Below are positions 18,754 through 29,356 of a stretch of DNA of 64,000 nt, piece by piece. Source of the stretch: SBBG01 sp033717875. GTDB taxonomy: Bacteria > Pseudomonadota > Gammaproteobacteria > Ga0077554 > Ga007554. The stretch lies in NCBI GenBank assembly GCA_033717875.1, contig JADDKJ010000007.1, positions 1-64,000 of the forward strand. Reading direction: 5' to 3'. How positions within the stretch are numbered: position 1 is the first letter of the stretch; each line of letters begins with the position of its first letter. The position numbers and the translations under genes are program-made. The notes under the pieces are model-generated. The model was given only the letters and a program-made list of their open reading frames with translations, was not told the origin of the DNA and ran no database searches.

Positions 18754-20421
18754 CTATTTCTCCGACCGCCGCACCAGCATCATGACCGGAATCAAACCGA
18801 CCAATACCAGCGTCAGCGCCGGCAGCGCCGCCTGTTGCCACTCGCCCTCCGAGGTCAGCTCGAAGATGCGGATCGCCAGCGTGTCCCAGTCGAAGGGGCG
18901 CAGCAGCAGGGTGGCGGGCAGTTCTTTCATCACATCGACGAACACCAGCAGCGCCGCGGTCAGCAGGCCGGGGCGCAGCATGGGCAGGTAGATGCGCCAC
19001 AGCACTTCGCGATGGCCGGCGCCCAGGCTGCGCGCCGCCTGCTGGATGGACGGGGTGATGCGTTCCAGGCCGCTTTCCACGGGGCCGTAGCCCACAGCGA
19101 GAAAGCGCACCAGATAGGCGAACAGCAAGGCGATCACGCTGCCGCTGAGCAGCAGTTCCGCCGGAGCGCCCAGCCAGCGCTCGGACACCATGTTGATGCC
19201 CTGATCCAGCCAACTGAAAAACAGCATCACCCCCACCGCCAGCACCGTGCCCGGCATGGCATAACCGAGCGTCGCCAGACGGCTGGCCAGGCGTGTCAGG
19301 CGGTCCGGCCAAAGTTTGCGGACATAGCCCAGCAACAGCGCGCCGGCCGTGGTCAGCAGCGCGGCGAATCCGCCCAGCAACAGGGTGTGAGTGACGAATT
19401 GCACATAGCGCTCATCCAGATCGGCGAATCCCGCGTCCACCGCCCACACCACCAGTTGCGCCACAGGAACGATAAAGGCCAGCAGCAGCACCGTTCCCGC
19501 CGCCGTGGTGGCAAGCAGGGCGCGCGCCCCTTGCAGCCGGTAGCGGTATTGGCTGGCGCGCTTGCCGCCGGTGTGGAACCGCGCCCGGCCGCGGAAACGG
19601 CGCTCACCGTACATCGCCAGGGCGACGAACAGCAGCAGCAGGGTGGAAAGCTGCGCGGCGGCGTTGATGTCGAAGAAGCCGAACCAGGCCTTGTAGATGG
19701 CGGTGGTGAAGGTGTCGTAGTTGAAGATGGCGACCGCGCCGAAGTCGGCCAGAGTCTCCATCAGCGCCAGCGCCACGCCGGCGGCGATGGCCGGGCGCGC
19801 CATCGGCAGCGATACGCGCCAGAACACCTGCTGCGGCGACAATCCCAGAATGCGCCCGCTTTCCAGCAGGTTGCGCCCCTGGCCGAGGAAGGCGGCGCGC
19901 GCCAGCATGTAGACATAAGGGTAAAGTGCCAGGGTGAACACCATGATCACCCCACCCTCGGAGCGGATCGGTGGAAACCCGTAGCCGCCGGGAAACATCT
20001 CGCGCAGCGCGCTTTGCACCGGTCCGCTGAAATCGAGCAGACCCACCGCGACGAAGGCCAGCACATAGCTGGGGATGCCCAGCGGCAGCATCAGCGCCCA
20101 GTCGAACAGGCGCCGGCCCGGAAATTCACACATCGCCGTCAGCCACGCCAGGCCCACGCCCAGCAGCAGCACGCCCGCGCCCACGCCCAGCGTCAACACG
20201 GCGGTGTTGCGCAACAGTCCGGCCAGGACGGTATCGACCAGGTGACGCCACACCGCGTCCTCCGCCGTCAGCCAGGCGGGCAGCAGCATCAGGATGGGGG
20301 TCGCCAGCAGCAGGGCGGTGAGCAGGCTGGCCAGCCGCCAGCCCGCGCCGCTCGATAGGAATCGCCCCGGCGTCGCGGCATTCGCCACGCGCAGATATTC
20401 TGCCGGGACTTGCGTTGTCAC
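18754..20421 (-). CDS. iron(III) ABC transporter permease (FbpB/SfuB type)
   Basis: The 555-residue inner-membrane protein has about twelve hydrophobic segments, two fused halves each with an EAA-type loop (GLSPQQVFWRVSLPMARPAI near 215 and LGAGHREVLWRIYLPMLRPG near 490). This is the FbpB/SfuB layout. It would move ferric iron passed on by the binding protein. The GTG at 20421 overlaps the binding-protein stop (GTGA), so the two are coupled. No fbpC-type ATPase gene is found nearby. Confidence 0.92.
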   Translation of the reverse strand: MTTQVPAEYLRVANAATPGRFLSSGAGWRLASLLTALLLATPILMLLPAWLTAEDAVWRHLVDTVLAGLLRNTAVLTLGVGAGVLLLGVGLAWLTAMCEFPGRRLFDWALMLPLGIPSYVLAFVAVGLLDFSGPVQSALREMFPGGYGFPPIRSEGGVIMVFTLALYPYVYMLARAAFLGQGRNLLESGRILGLSPQQVFWRVSLPMARPAIAAGVALALMETLADFGAVAIFNYDTFTTAIYKAWFGFFDINAAAQLSTLLLLFVALAMYGERRFRGRARFHTGGKRASQYRYRLQGARALLATTAAGTVLLLAFIVPVAQLVVWAVDAGFADLDERYVQFVTHTLLLGGFAALLTTAGALLLGYVRKLWPDRLTRLASRLATLGYAMPGTVLAVGVMLFFSWLDQGINMVSERWLGAPAELLLSGSVIALLFAYLVRFLAVGYGPVESGLERITPSIQQAARSLGAGHREVLWRIYLPMLRPGLLTAALLVFVDVMKELPATLLLRPFDWDTLAIRIFELTSEGEWQQAALPALTLVLVGLIPVMMLVRRSEK

Positions 20422-21437
20422 TTATACCCGGCCCGATCCATCAGCATCACCGCCTTGGCCTGCAACTTGCCGGCCTCCGAGACGTTGATCGTGTCCTGCT
20501 TGAACGTCCCCCAGGCCGCGACCAGCGGATCGGGTTTGACCTTGGGATTGACCGGGAACTCCAGGTTGGCGTCGGCGAACAGCTTCTGCGCCTTTTCCGA
20601 TGACAGCCATTCGACGAACTTCACCGCCGCGTCGCGATGCCTGGCATGTTTGGTGACACCCGCGCCGGATACGTTGACATGTACGCCGCGATCACCCTGG
20701 TTGGGCCAGAAAACGGCGATCGGCGTGTTGGGGCGCGACCGCTGGAGGCGGCCGACGTAATAGCTGTTGACTATCCCCGCGTCGCACTGGCCCGCCGCGA
20801 GGGCATCCAGCAGGTTTTCGTCGTCGGAGAACGGCGGTGTGGCGAGGTTTTTCACCCAGGATTTGACGACCTCCTCGGTCTTGGGCTCGCCCAGCTCGGC
20901 GATCATCATCGCCACCAGCGATTGGTTGTAGACCTTCTTCGACGAGCGCAGGCACAGCCGCCCTTTCCATTTCGCCTCACCCAGCGCCTCGTAAGTGGAA
21001 AGATCGGCGGGCTTTACCTTTTTGGTGTTGTAAACGATGGTGCGGGCGCGGATCGACACACCGTACCACTGGCCGTCCGGGTCGCGCAGATGGGCCGGCA
21101 CATTGTCGTTGAGAATCTTCGAATCGATCTTCGCCAGCAGCCCGCTTTGCCCCGCTTGCCAGAGATTGCCGGCATCCACTGTGATCAGCACATCGGCGGG
21201 CGTCCTCGCGCCCTCGGCCTTGAGCCGCTCCAGCAACGGCCCTTCCTTGCCGGTCAGCAACTTGATGGATGTGCCGGTTTCCTTTTTGTAGGTATCGAGC
21301 AAAGGTTTTATCAACTTCTCGATCCGCGCGGAATAGACCACCAGCTCCTCGGCTGCCTGCGCCGCCGCAGGCAGCAAGCTCAGCCAGGCAATGGCCGTGA
21401 GGGTGACGAAAAGAGAGGGGTGCTTGATTCGGGGCAT
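20418..21437 (-). CDS. iron(III) ABC transporter substrate-binding protein (FbpA type)
   Basis: This is a periplasmic ferric-iron-binding protein of 339 residues. It has a signal peptide ending AAAQAAEELVVYSAR and the FbpA/FutA layout, including VVYSARIEKLIKPLLD at the N-terminus and the iron-ligand Tyr pair region VNSYYVGRLQR. The ATG at 21437 was chosen because GGAG lies seven bases before it and it starts the signal peptide. A Fur box lies about 50 bases upstream, so it should be induced by iron starvation. It is the first gene of the operon with the permease. Confidence 0.93.
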   Translation of the reverse strand: MPRIKHPSLFVTLTAIAWLSLLPAAAQAAEELVVYSARIEKLIKPLLDTYKKETGTSIKLLTGKEGPLLERLKAEGARTPADVLITVDAGNLWQAGQSGLLAKIDSKILNDNVPAHLRDPDGQWYGVSIRARTIVYNTKKVKPADLSTYEALGEAKWKGRLCLRSSKKVYNQSLVAMMIAELGEPKTEEVVKSWVKNLATPPFSDDENLLDALAAGQCDAGIVNSYYVGRLQRSRPNTPIAVFWPNQGDRGVHVNVSGAGVTKHARHRDAAVKFVEWLSSEKAQKLFADANLEFPVNPKVKPDPLVAAWGTFKQDTINVSEAGKLQAKAVMLMDRAGYK

Positions 21438-21488
21438 CGTTATTCTCCAGAAAATCCCTTTTTGGGATAGGGGTATGCTGACGTTAAT

Positions 21489-21507
21489 GATAATGATTAT
21501 CATTAGT
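21489..21507. promoter_or_regulatory. Fur box of the iron transporter operon
   Basis: GATAATGATTATCATTAGT matches the 19-bp Fur consensus (GATAATGATAATCATTATC) at nearly all positions. It lies 52 bases upstream of the fbpA-type start. Confidence 0.88.
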
Positions 21508-21649
21508 GGGTGCAACTGGTTTTGCCATTGATCCTGCCTGCTTCCCCGACTAAAGCCGCGTGCCTTTCTGCCGATATTCTTCACACGGAAACCCCCTTCG
21601 CCAGCCTTGGCGGGGTACTGCCGCAAGAATCCATGGAGAAAGAGAAGTC

Positions 21650-23278
21650 ATGTATAACATCGTGAAGAGACTGAGCGCCTTTTTGCTGATCGCCGCGCTG
21701 GCGGGCTGTGGCGGGGGAGATGATGCGTTCAAGGGGGCGGGGACCGATACCGGCACAGGGACTGGCACTGGCACAGGCACCCCGACGGTCCAGATGTCGC
21801 TGACGATAGGTGTGACGACACTTTCTGCCGGGGGGAGCGCGAGCGTTACCGCCAAGTTGACGGATGCCGCCACAGGAGCGCCCTATGCCACTGAAACCGA
21901 AGTCACTTTTACCTCGGTTTGCGCGGGTACCCAAGCCGCCACGCTGATCTCGCCCGTCAAATCGGCGAACGGTGTCGCCATAAGCACCTATGTCGCCAAG
22001 GGGTGTGAGGGTACCGACACCATTACGGCTACAGCCACTATAAATAGTAATGTACTCACCGCGACCGGTGTTATCAATGTCCAGCCCGCCGTTCTGGGTT
22101 CCATCCAGTTCGTATCCGCCACTCCATCCAGCATCGCCTTGAAAGGGACGGGTGGCGCGGGTTTGTCAGAAACATCCACCATCGTCTTTAAAGTACTCAA
22201 TTCGGTTGGGGGTGTGGTGCCGAACAAGGATGTGACCTTTTCGCTGGATACCGATGTGGGGGGGTTGAGTCTTTCCCCGCTTGCGGCCAAAACTGACGCC
22301 AACGGCCAGGCACAGACCGTCGTGCAAGCAGGAACCATTCCCACGCCGGTGCGCGTGACGGCGACTATCGTCGGCACTTCCCCTGTCATCAGTACGCAGT
22401 CGGATCAACTGGCCATCACCACCGGCATACCGGATCAGGACAGTATTTCCCTCAGCGCGGAAACCTTGAATCCGGAGGCTTGGCGCATCGATGGGGTGAC
22501 GGTGAAAATTACCGCCAGGCTTGCCGACCGGTTCAACAATCCTGTGCCGGACGGAACCGCCGTCACCTTCACGACCGAGGGGGGATTGATCGGGGGATCA
22601 TGCACTACCGTGAAGAGTGCCTGTTCCGTCGATTGGGTGAGCCAAAACCCACGGCCTTCCGATGGCCGGGTGACGATCTTGGCGACCGTCATTGGCGAAG
22701 AAAGCTTTGTCGATGCCAACAACGATGGTTATTTCGGCGATGGCGATAGTTTCCCGGCTATCAATGACTTGCCGGAAGCCTTTCGTGACGACAACGAAAA
22801 CGGTGTGCGGGATGCCACCGAGTTCTCCGTGGATTTCAATCGCAACCTTCTCCATGATGCCGCGGACGGCAAATTCAACGGTATCCTGTGCTCGCACAGC
22901 ACGCTGTGCGGCTCGACAAAGACGCTGAATGTGCGTGATTCCGCGGTGTTGGTGATGTCGGATACATTTGCCAACGTCGTGATCACTCCCTCCCCTGGTA
23001 TCAACGTCGCCGCAGGGCCGCAGACCGTGACGATTACGGTGGGAAGTTTGGCGCATAACCAGCCCATGCCGAGAGGCACGACCATTGCCATCGCTACGGA
23101 TAACGGCAAGCTGTCCGGGCGGACAAGCTATACCGTGGGCAATATCAACGCCAATGGACCGCTGGTCTATGGCATAAACGTTGCCACTGATGGAACATCA
23201 AGTAGTGGTGCGCTGACGGTAACAGTGACAGCGCCGAGCGGCGAAAAAAGTTCTGCGTCGATAAATGTCCAGGACTGA
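21650..23278 (+). CDS. lipoprotein with Ig-like (Big_1-type) domains and Ca-binding-like motifs
   Basis: The 542-residue exported lipoprotein has a signal peptide with lipobox LAGC (Cys about residue 20) and a low-complexity Gly-Thr linker (GTDTGTGTGTGTGTP). At least three Ig-like beta-domains follow with the usual pattern of VTAKLTD, VTFTS and the Gly-X-Ala turn (about residues 45-145, 150-260, 275-370). An insert around residues 360-410 has acidic loops DANNDGYFGDGD and DDNENGVRDATE like dockerin/EF-hand calcium sites. A surface adhesin or matrix role is likely but unproven. No operon partner is seen; a terminator follows. Confidence 0.72.
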   Translation: MYNIVKRLSAFLLIAALAGCGGGDDAFKGAGTDTGTGTGTGTGTPTVQMSLTIGVTTLSAGGSASVTAKLTDAATGAPYATETEVTFTSVCAGTQAATLISPVKSANGVAISTYVAKGCEGTDTITATATINSNVLTATGVINVQPAVLGSIQFVSATPSSIALKGTGGAGLSETSTIVFKVLNSVGGVVPNKDVTFSLDTDVGGLSLSPLAAKTDANGQAQTVVQAGTIPTPVRVTATIVGTSPVISTQSDQLAITTGIPDQDSISLSAETLNPEAWRIDGVTVKITARLADRFNNPVPDGTAVTFTTEGGLIGGSCTTVKSACSVDWVSQNPRPSDGRVTILATVIGEESFVDANNDGYFGDGDSFPAINDLPEAFRDDNENGVRDATEFSVDFNRNLLHDAADGKFNGILCSHSTLCGSTKTLNVRDSAVLVMSDTFANVVITPSPGINVAAGPQTVTITVGSLAHNQPMPRGTTIAIATDNGKLSGRTSYTVGNINANGPLVYGINVATDGTSSSGALTVTVTAPSGEKSSASINVQD

Positions 23279-23308
23279 CGTTCTTCAGCATCGAATGCCA
23301 ACAACCTC

Positions 23309-23328
23309 AGGGCGCTGAAAAGCGCCCT
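23309..23328 (+). terminator. terminator after the Ig-like lipoprotein
   Basis: The eight-base stem AGGGCGCT/AGCGCCCT has a GAAA loop and is followed by TCCTTTTATC. Confidence 0.75.
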
Positions 23329-23357
23329 GTCCTTTTATCATTCCTTGTCGTCGCCAC

Positions 23358-23393
23358 ACCCTAAAACCGGCCCTCCCCACCCGGTTTTAGGGT
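23358..23393. repeat. 13-bp perfect hairpin just upstream of aroK
   Basis: Arms ACCCTAAAACCGG and CCGGTTTTAGGGT are perfect complements around a ten-base loop, 12 bases before the aroK ATG. It could be a second terminator, or act as a leader hairpin that would affect aroK translation. Confidence 0.6.
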
Positions 23394-23405
23394 AATATTC
23401 CCCCC

Positions 23406-23948
23406 ATGGCCAAATCCGACAACATCTTCCTCATCGGCCCGATGGGCGCGGGCAAGACGACCATCGGGCGGCAGCTCGCCCGCGACTTGGATCTGGAGTT
23501 TCTCGACAGCGATCACGAGATCGAGCGCCGCACCGGGGCGGGTATTCCGCTGATCTTCGAGATCGAGGGCGAGGAGGGTTTCCGTCGGCGCGAGCGCGAG
23601 GCGATCGATGATCTGACGCGCCGTGGCGGCATCGTGCTCGCCACGGGTGGCGGCGCGGTGCTCGACCCTGCCAACCGCGCCCATCTTTCGGCGCGTGGCT
23701 GTGTGATCTATCTCCATGCCTCGATCGATCACCTTCTCAAGCGCACCGCGAAAGATCGCAATCGCCCCTTGCTGCAAACCGCCGATCCGCGCGCGCGCCT
23801 CACCGAGATCATGAAGGCACGCGATCCGCTGTACCGTGAAATCGCCGATCTGATCATCGAGACCGACAATAGCAGCGTCCGCGCCACCGTGAGGTCGATA
23901 GAGGAGTGGTTGGGTCAGGTGGCGGAGCACGAGAAACACATCGGATGA
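23406..23948 (+). CDS. aroK: shikimate kinase
   Basis: It phosphorylates shikimate with ATP, in aromatic amino-acid synthesis. The 180 residues show Walker [16 protein letters not shown] (about 12), the [11 protein letters not shown] shikimate-binding Asp (about 36), the FRRRE Arg, and [11 protein letters not shown] (about 80). Overlap ATGA with aroB at 23945 gives the classic aroK-aroB unit. The pilM-Q genes often found upstream are missing. Confidence 0.96.
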   Translation: MAKSDNIFLIGPMGAGKTTIGRQLARDLDLEFLDSDHEIERRTGAGIPLIFEIEGEEGFRRREREAIDDLTRRGGIVLATGGGAVLDPANRAHLSARGCVIYLHASIDHLLKRTAKDRNRPLLQTADPRARLTEIMKARDPLYREIADLIIETDNSSVRATVRSIEEWLGQVAEHEKHIG

Positions 23949-25036
23949 ACGACATGAAAACCTTGCGCGTGGAACTCGGTGAGCGCAGCTACCCGATTTA
24001 TATCGGACGCGGGCTGTTGGAGCGCTCGGAATTATACAAACCGCATATCCGCGGCAAACAGGTGATGATCGTCACCAACGACACCGTCGCGCCGCTGTAC
24101 CTGGACCAGGTGCGCGCCGCCCTGAGCGCTTGGCGGTGCGAGGCGGTGATCCTGCCCGACGGCGAGCAGTACAAGACCCTGGAAGTGCTGAACCGCATCT
24201 TCGATGCCCTGCTGGAAAAACAGTTCGATCGCCGTGTCACGCTGGTGGCCTTGGGCGGCGGGGTGATCGGCGACATGGCCGGCTTCGCCGCCGCCTGTTA
24301 TCAGCGCGGCGTGGATTTCATCCAGATCCCCACCACGCTGCTGTCGCAGGTGGATTCCTCGGTGGGTGGCAAGACCGGCGTCAACCATCCGCTGGGCAAG
24401 AACATGATCGGTGCCTTCCACCAGCCGCGCTGCGTGATCGCCGACACCGCCACGCTCGACACCCTGCCCGACCGCGAGCTGAGCGCAGGTCTTGCCGAGG
24501 TGATCAAATACGGCCTGATCCGCGACCCGGCGTTTTTCACCTGGCTGGAGCCGAACATGGCCGGACTGCTGGCGCGTGACAATGACGCGCTGGTCTACGC
24601 CATCGAACGCTCCTGCGCCAACAAGGCCGAGGTGGTGGCCGCCGACGAACGCGAAGGCGGCGTGCGCGCCACGCTCAATCTGGGCCATACCTTCGGTCAC
24701 GCCATCGAAACCGGCATGGGCTATGGTGTGTGGCTGCATGGCGAGGCGGTGGCTACCGGCATGGTCATGGCGGCGCGGATGTCCGCCCGCCTGGGCTGGC
24801 TGAGCGGCGCCGACGTGACCCGCGCCGAGGCGCTGGTCAAACAGGCCCGCCTGCCCACCCGCGCCCCGCGCGCGCTCGACACCGCGCGCTTCATCGAGTT
24901 GATGGGCGTGGACAAGAAGGTGCAAGACGGCAAGATCCGCCTGGTGCTGCTCAAGGCCATCGGCGAGGCGGTGGTGACCGACGATTTCCCGCCCGGCCTG
25001 TTGCGCGAGGTGATCGAGGAGTGCACATCAATGTAG
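23945..25036 (+). CDS. aroB: 3-dehydroquinate synthase
   Basis: This NAD- and metal-dependent enzyme converts DAHP to dehydroquinate. The 363 residues carry the NAD site [15 protein letters not shown] (about 100), the [25 protein letters not shown] block (about 120-145) and the metal-ligand stretch [11 protein letters not shown] (about 245). The start at 23945 overlaps aroK. The stop codon lies inside a repeated intergenic element (25032-25088), so the extreme C-terminus was set by that insertion. Confidence 0.97.
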   Translation: MNDMKTLRVELGERSYPIYIGRGLLERSELYKPHIRGKQVMIVTNDTVAPLYLDQVRAALSAWRCEAVILPDGEQYKTLEVLNRIFDALLEKQFDRRVTLVALGGGVIGDMAGFAAACYQRGVDFIQIPTTLLSQVDSSVGGKTGVNHPLGKNMIGAFHQPRCVIADTATLDTLPDRELSAGLAEVIKYGLIRDPAFFTWLEPNMAGLLARDNDALVYAIERSCANKAEVVAADEREGGVRATLNLGHTFGHAIETGMGYGVWLHGEAVATGMVMAARMSARLGWLSGADVTRAEALVKQARLPTRAPRALDTARFIELMGVDKKVQDGKIRLVLLKAIGEAVVTDDFPPGLLREVIEECTSM

Positions 25037-25088
25037 GGCGGGTTAGCGTATTTTGCGTAACCCGCCAGGTGTGCGAAGCACACAACTT
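25032..25088. repeat. intergenic palindromic repeat, copy 1
   Basis: The arms GGCGGGTTA and TAACCCGCC are followed by a second palindrome GTGTGCGAAGCACAC. The same element occurs at 29912-29968. Its TAG supplies the aroB stop. Confidence 0.8.
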
Positions 25089-25113
25089 GCTTTTAATGGC
25101 CGGAGGATAAACC

Positions 25114-26274
25114 ATGAACTCATCTCTCGATCTGGCCCCTTACGCCGCCATCCCATCCCATTCACGCGGCCGCCGTCATCCCGAGCCGCCGCCCACCTAC
25201 CGCAGCGAATACCAGCGCGACCGCGACCGCATCGTCCATTCCGCCGCGTTCCGGCGTCTGGAGTACAAGACCCAGGTGTTCGTCAATCACGAGGGCGACA
25301 TGTTCCGCACCCGCCTCACCCACTCCGTCGAGGTGGCGCAGATCGGCCGCTCCATCGCGCGCGTGCTGAGTCTCAACGAAGACCTTACCGAGGCCATCGC
25401 CCTGGCCCACGACCTCGGCCACACCCCCTTCGGCCACGCCGGGCAGGACGCGCTCAATCACTGCATGAGCGCCTATGACGGCTTCGAGCACAACCTGCAA
25501 TCGCTGCGCGTGGTGGACGAACTGGAAGAACGCTACGCCGAATTTCCCGGTCTCAACCTCACCTTCGAGACGCGCGAAGGCATCCTCAAACACTGCTCGC
25601 CGCGCAAGGCTCCCGAGCTGGGCGACGTCGGCCAGCGCTTCATCGACAAACAGCAACCTGGCCTGGAGGCGCAACTCGCCAACCTCGCCGACGAGATCGC
25701 CTACAACAACCACGACGTCGACGACGGCCTGCGCGCCGGACTGATCGATGTGGAGCAACTGTGCATCGTTGCGGCGTTCCGCGAGCAATACGAAGCGGTG
25801 AAAAAAACCTACCCCGATCTGCCACTGCGCCGCACCATCCACGAAGTGGTGCGGCGCATGATTAACCGCCAGGTCATCGACCTCATCGAAACCAGCCGCG
25901 CCCGCCTCGTCCAAACCGCGCCTGCCGACATCGACGCCGTGCGCGCCTGCAGCCTGCCGCTGATCGGCTTCAGCGAAGCGATGCAGGCGCAAAACCTGGA
26001 ACTGAAACAATTCCTGCGCCACAATCTCTATCAACACTACCGCGTGCGGCGCATGACCTCCAAAGCGCAAAAAGTCATCACCGCGCTGTTCGACGCCTTC
26101 ATTAACGACCCCCGCCTGCTGCCGCCGGAGTCACAGCGCAACGTCCAATCGCTCGAAGAAAGCAACGGCGACACCGGCCGCGCCCGCGCCGTGGCGGACT
26201 ACATCGCCGGCATGACCGACCGCTATGCGATCAAGGAATATGATCGGTTGTTCAATCCGGCGCAGTTGACGTGA
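25114..26274 (+). CDS. dgt: deoxyguanosinetriphosphate triphosphohydrolase-like protein
   Basis: This is an HD-domain dNTPase that releases triphosphate from dNTPs. The 386 residues include the [11 protein letters not shown] start region and the HD motif with THSVEV (about 68) and [18 protein letters not shown] (about 110). The Asp pair in [15 protein letters not shown] (about 190) is also present. It is the shorter type-2 family. It follows aroB and is probably co-transcribed. Confidence 0.93.
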   Translation: MNSSLDLAPYAAIPSHSRGRRHPEPPPTYRSEYQRDRDRIVHSAAFRRLEYKTQVFVNHEGDMFRTRLTHSVEVAQIGRSIARVLSLNEDLTEAIALAHDLGHTPFGHAGQDALNHCMSAYDGFEHNLQSLRVVDELEERYAEFPGLNLTFETREGILKHCSPRKAPELGDVGQRFIDKQQPGLEAQLANLADEIAYNNHDVDDGLRAGLIDVEQLCIVAAFREQYEAVKKTYPDLPLRRTIHEVVRRMINRQVIDLIETSRARLVQTAPADIDAVRACSLPLIGFSEAMQAQNLELKQFLRHNLYQHYRVRRMTSKAQKVITALFDAFINDPRLLPPESQRNVQSLEESNGDTGRARAVADYIAGMTDRYAIKEYDRLFNPAQLT

Positions 26275-26314
26275 TTCGGTGCGGGATGCGGGGTGGGCGC
26301 AGGACGAAAACGAG

Positions 26315-28414
26315 CTAATGCCCATTCCCCTCTTCCTCCACGTCCTCCCCCGCCAGCTTTTCCAGCAACGCGGTCTGGGCGGAAAAGGGTTTTTCGTCTT
26401 CCGGGGCGAGACGCTGGTAATTACCGTCGCTTTGCAGCGCCCAGCTCTGGGTATTGTCGGCCAGATAAGTTTGTAGCGCCTCCTGCACCACGCGCTTTTT
26501 CAGGGTTTTGTTTTCGATGGGGAAGCAGGTTTCCACGCGGCGGAAGAAGTTGCGGTCCATCCAGTCGGCGCTGGCGCAGAATACTTCGGTATCGCCGTTG
26601 TTGTGGAAGTAATAAATGCGCGAGTGTTCGAGGAAGCGGCCGACGATGGAACGGACGATGATATTTTCGGAGACGCCCTTGATCCCGGGGCGCAGGCAGC
26701 AGATGCCGCGCACGATGAGGTCGATTTTCACGCCGGCCTGGGAGGCGCGATACAGGGCGCGGATGATGTTGGGTTCGATCAGTGCGTTCATCTTGGCGAT
26801 GATGCGCGCCGGGCGGCCGCGGCGGGCGTGGTCGGTTTCGCGTTCGATCTTTCTCAGCATCGTCTTGTGCAGCGTGAAGGGGGCCTGGAGCAGTTTGCCG
26901 AGTTTGGTGAAGCGGCCCAGGCTGGTGAGCTGCAGGAAGATCTTGTGCACATCCGCGCCGATCGCTTCGTTGCGCGTGAACAGGCCGAGGTCGGTATACT
27001 GCCGCGCGGTACGGGCGTGGTAGTTGCCGGTGCCGAGGTGGACGTAATGGCGCAGCCCGTCTTCTTCGCGGCGCACCACCAGCAGCATCTTGGCGTGGGT
27101 CTTGTAGCCGACTACGCCATACACCACATGGGCGCCGGCCTCCTGCAGCAGATTCGCCATGTTGATGTTGGTCTCCTCGTCCATGCGCGCCAGCAGCTCG
27201 ATGACCACGGTGACTTCCTTGCCGGCGCGCGCCGCTTCCAGCAGGGCATCCACCAGCACCGAGTCGCGGCCGGTGCGGTAGAGGGTCTGTTTGATGGCCA
27301 GCACATGAGGATCGGCGGCGGCCTGGCGCACGAAATCCACCACCGGCGCGAACGATTCATAGGGATGGTGCAGCAGCACATCGCCCTGGCGCAGGGTCTG
27401 GAAAATATCACTGCTGCGCGCGAGCCGCTTCGGCAGGCCGGGGGTGAAGGGTGGATATTTCAGGTCGGAGCGGTCCACCGCGTCGGGGATGGCCATCAGC
27501 CGCGCCAGGTTGACCGGGCCGTTGACCTGATAGAGGTCGTCCTGACTCAGCTCGAACTGGTCGAGCAGATAGGCGGCCATCTGCGGTGGACAGTTGTCGG
27601 CCACCTCCAGCCGCACCGCCTCACCGTAGCGCCGCGACGGCAGTTCACCCTCCACCGCGCGCAGCAGATCGTCGATTTCCTCCTTGTCGACGAACAGCTC
27701 GCTGTTGCGCGTGACGCGGAACTGGTAGCAGCCCTCCACCTTCATGCCGGAGAACAGGTCTTTGACGTGGGCGTGGATGATGGAGGAGAGGAAGACGAAG
27801 TCGTGCGGTCCCGCTGCGCATTCCTCGGGCATGCGGATCAGGCGCGGCAGGGCGCGCGGCGCTTGCACCAGCGCCACTTCGCCGGCGCGGCCGAAGGCGT
27901 CCTTGCCGGTGAGCGGGACGATGAAGTTCAGGCTTTTATTGAGGATGTTCGGGAAGGGGTGGGCAGGGTCGAGGCCCAGCGGGCTCAACACCGGTAGCAG
28001 TTCGTTCTCGAAATAGCGCTTCACCCAGCGCTTCTGCCTGGCATTCCAGTGCGTGCGCCTGACAAAGCGGATGTTTTCCGCCGCGAGCTGTGGCGTCAGC
28101 ACGTCATTGAGCAGGCGGTACTGATCTTCCACCAATGCGCGCACCTCGCCGCGGATCTGTCTCAGCACCTCTTGTGGTCCCAGGCCATCCGGCCCGGTCT
28201 GCGGCGACTCCAGCGCCGCCCATTGCTTCAGCCCCGCCACTCTTGTTTCGAAGAGTTCGTCGAGATTGCTGCTGAAGATGCACAAAAAGCGCAATCGTTC
28301 CAGCAGCGGCACGCTCTCGTCCCGCGCCTGTTCGAGCACGCGCCGGTTGAACTGGACGAGGCTCAGGTCGCGGTTGATGTAGAGATCGGGCTGTTTGAGG
28401 TTGGCCTCGTCCAT
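26315..28414 (-). CDS. ppk1: polyphosphate kinase 1
   Basis: PPK1 makes polyphosphate from ATP. The 699 residues begin with the N-terminal ppk domain (YINRDLSLVQFNRRVLEQA) and carry the autophosphorylated His in YKTHAKMLLVVRRE (about 435). A second conserved His lies in HLGTGNYHARTARQYTD (about 460), and the terminal nucleotide-binding region is normal. It is convergent with dgt (about 40 bases). Confidence 0.97.
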   Translation of the reverse strand: MDEANLKQPDLYINRDLSLVQFNRRVLEQARDESVPLLERLRFLCIFSSNLDELFETRVAGLKQWAALESPQTGPDGLGPQEVLRQIRGEVRALVEDQYRLLNDVLTPQLAAENIRFVRRTHWNARQKRWVKRYFENELLPVLSPLGLDPAHPFPNILNKSLNFIVPLTGKDAFGRAGEVALVQAPRALPRLIRMPEECAAGPHDFVFLSSIIHAHVKDLFSGMKVEGCYQFRVTRNSELFVDKEEIDDLLRAVEGELPSRRYGEAVRLEVADNCPPQMAAYLLDQFELSQDDLYQVNGPVNLARLMAIPDAVDRSDLKYPPFTPGLPKRLARSSDIFQTLRQGDVLLHHPYESFAPVVDFVRQAAADPHVLAIKQTLYRTGRDSVLVDALLEAARAGKEVTVVIELLARMDEETNINMANLLQEAGAHVVYGVVGYKTHAKMLLVVRREEDGLRHYVHLGTGNYHARTARQYTDLGLFTRNEAIGADVHKIFLQLTSLGRFTKLGKLLQAPFTLHKTMLRKIERETDHARRGRPARIIAKMNALIEPNIIRALYRASQAGVKIDLIVRGICCLRPGIKGVSENIIVRSIVGRFLEHSRIYYFHNNGDTEVFCASADWMDRNFFRRVETCFPIENKTLKKRVVQEALQTYLADNTQSWALQSDGNYQRLAPEDEKPFSAQTALLEKLAGEDVEEEGNGH

Positions 28415-28493
28415 GCGGGGAGTGATTCAGGGCGCTTGTTATTTATTGTCGGGCACAGATTTAACAGCTTTAGATTGCATTTTTGTGACGACG

Positions 28494-29291
28494 CTAAAAA
28501 AACGTGCCATCCAGCGGCGACGAGGCCGTGGCATACAGCTTGCGCGGTATGCGCCCGGCGCGATAGGCCTCGCGGCCGGCCTCGATGGCCTTTTTCATCG
28601 CCGAGGCCATCAGCACCGGGTCTTTCGCACCGGCGATGGCGGTGTTCATCAGCACGCCGTCGCAGCCCAGCTCCATGGCGATCGCCGCATCCGACGCCGT
28701 GCCCACCCCCGCATCGACCAGGATCGGCACCTTGGCGTTCTCGATGATGATGCGGATATTGTACGGGTTGCGGATGCCCAGGCCCGAGCCGATCGGCGCG
28801 GCGAGCGGCATCACCGCCACGCAGCCCATCTCTTCGAAGCGCTTGGCGGCGATGGGATCGTCATTGGTGTAGACCATCACCTTGAAGCCGTCCTTGATCA
28901 GCACTTCGGCGGCCTTGAAGGTCTGTGCGATGTCGGGGAACAAGGTCTTCTGATCGCCCAGCACTTCTAGTTTGACCAGATCGTGGCCATCCAGCAGCTC
29001 GCGCGCCAGGCGGCAGGTGCGGATCGCGTCTTCCGCGTTATAGCAGCCGGCGGTGTTGGGCAGCAGGGTGTATTTGTCCAGCGGCAGCACGTCGAGCAGA
29101 TTGGGTTCGCCCGGTGTCTGGCCGATGTTGGTGCGGCGCACCGCCACGGTGACGATCTGCGCGCCGCTCGCCTCGGTGGCGCGGCGCGTCTCGTCGAGGT
29201 CGCGGTATTTGCCCGTGCCCACCAGCAGACGGGAGTGGTAGGTCTTGCCGGCGATGATCAAGGGGTCGGTTGGGGTAATGGATTGCTGCAT
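28494..29291 (-). CDS. thiG: thiazole synthase ThiG
   Basis: ThiG builds the thiazole ring of thiamine from deoxyxylulose phosphate, glycine imine and ThiS thiocarboxylate. The 265-residue TIM barrel has the Schiff-base Lys in VKLEVLGD (about 110) and the phosphate-binding [20 protein letters not shown] (about 195). The ATG at 29291 follows an AGGA site; the in-frame extension upstream is a shadow. It follows thiS in the same operon. Confidence 0.96.
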   Translation of the reverse strand: MQQSITPTDPLIIAGKTYHSRLLVGTGKYRDLDETRRATEASGAQIVTVAVRRTNIGQTPGEPNLLDVLPLDKYTLLPNTAGCYNAEDAIRTCRLARELLDGHDLVKLEVLGDQKTLFPDIAQTFKAAEVLIKDGFKVMVYTNDDPIAAKRFEEMGCVAVMPLAAPIGSGLGIRNPYNIRIIIENAKVPILVDAGVGTASDAAIAMELGCDGVLMNTAIAGAKDPVLMASAMKKAIEAGREAYRAGRIPRKLYATASSPLDGTFF

Positions 29292-29356
29292 GGTGATATC
29301 CTGGAGGACAAATGGGCGCGGGTGTGCGAAGTGGATTATAAAATAGGCTGACAGAG

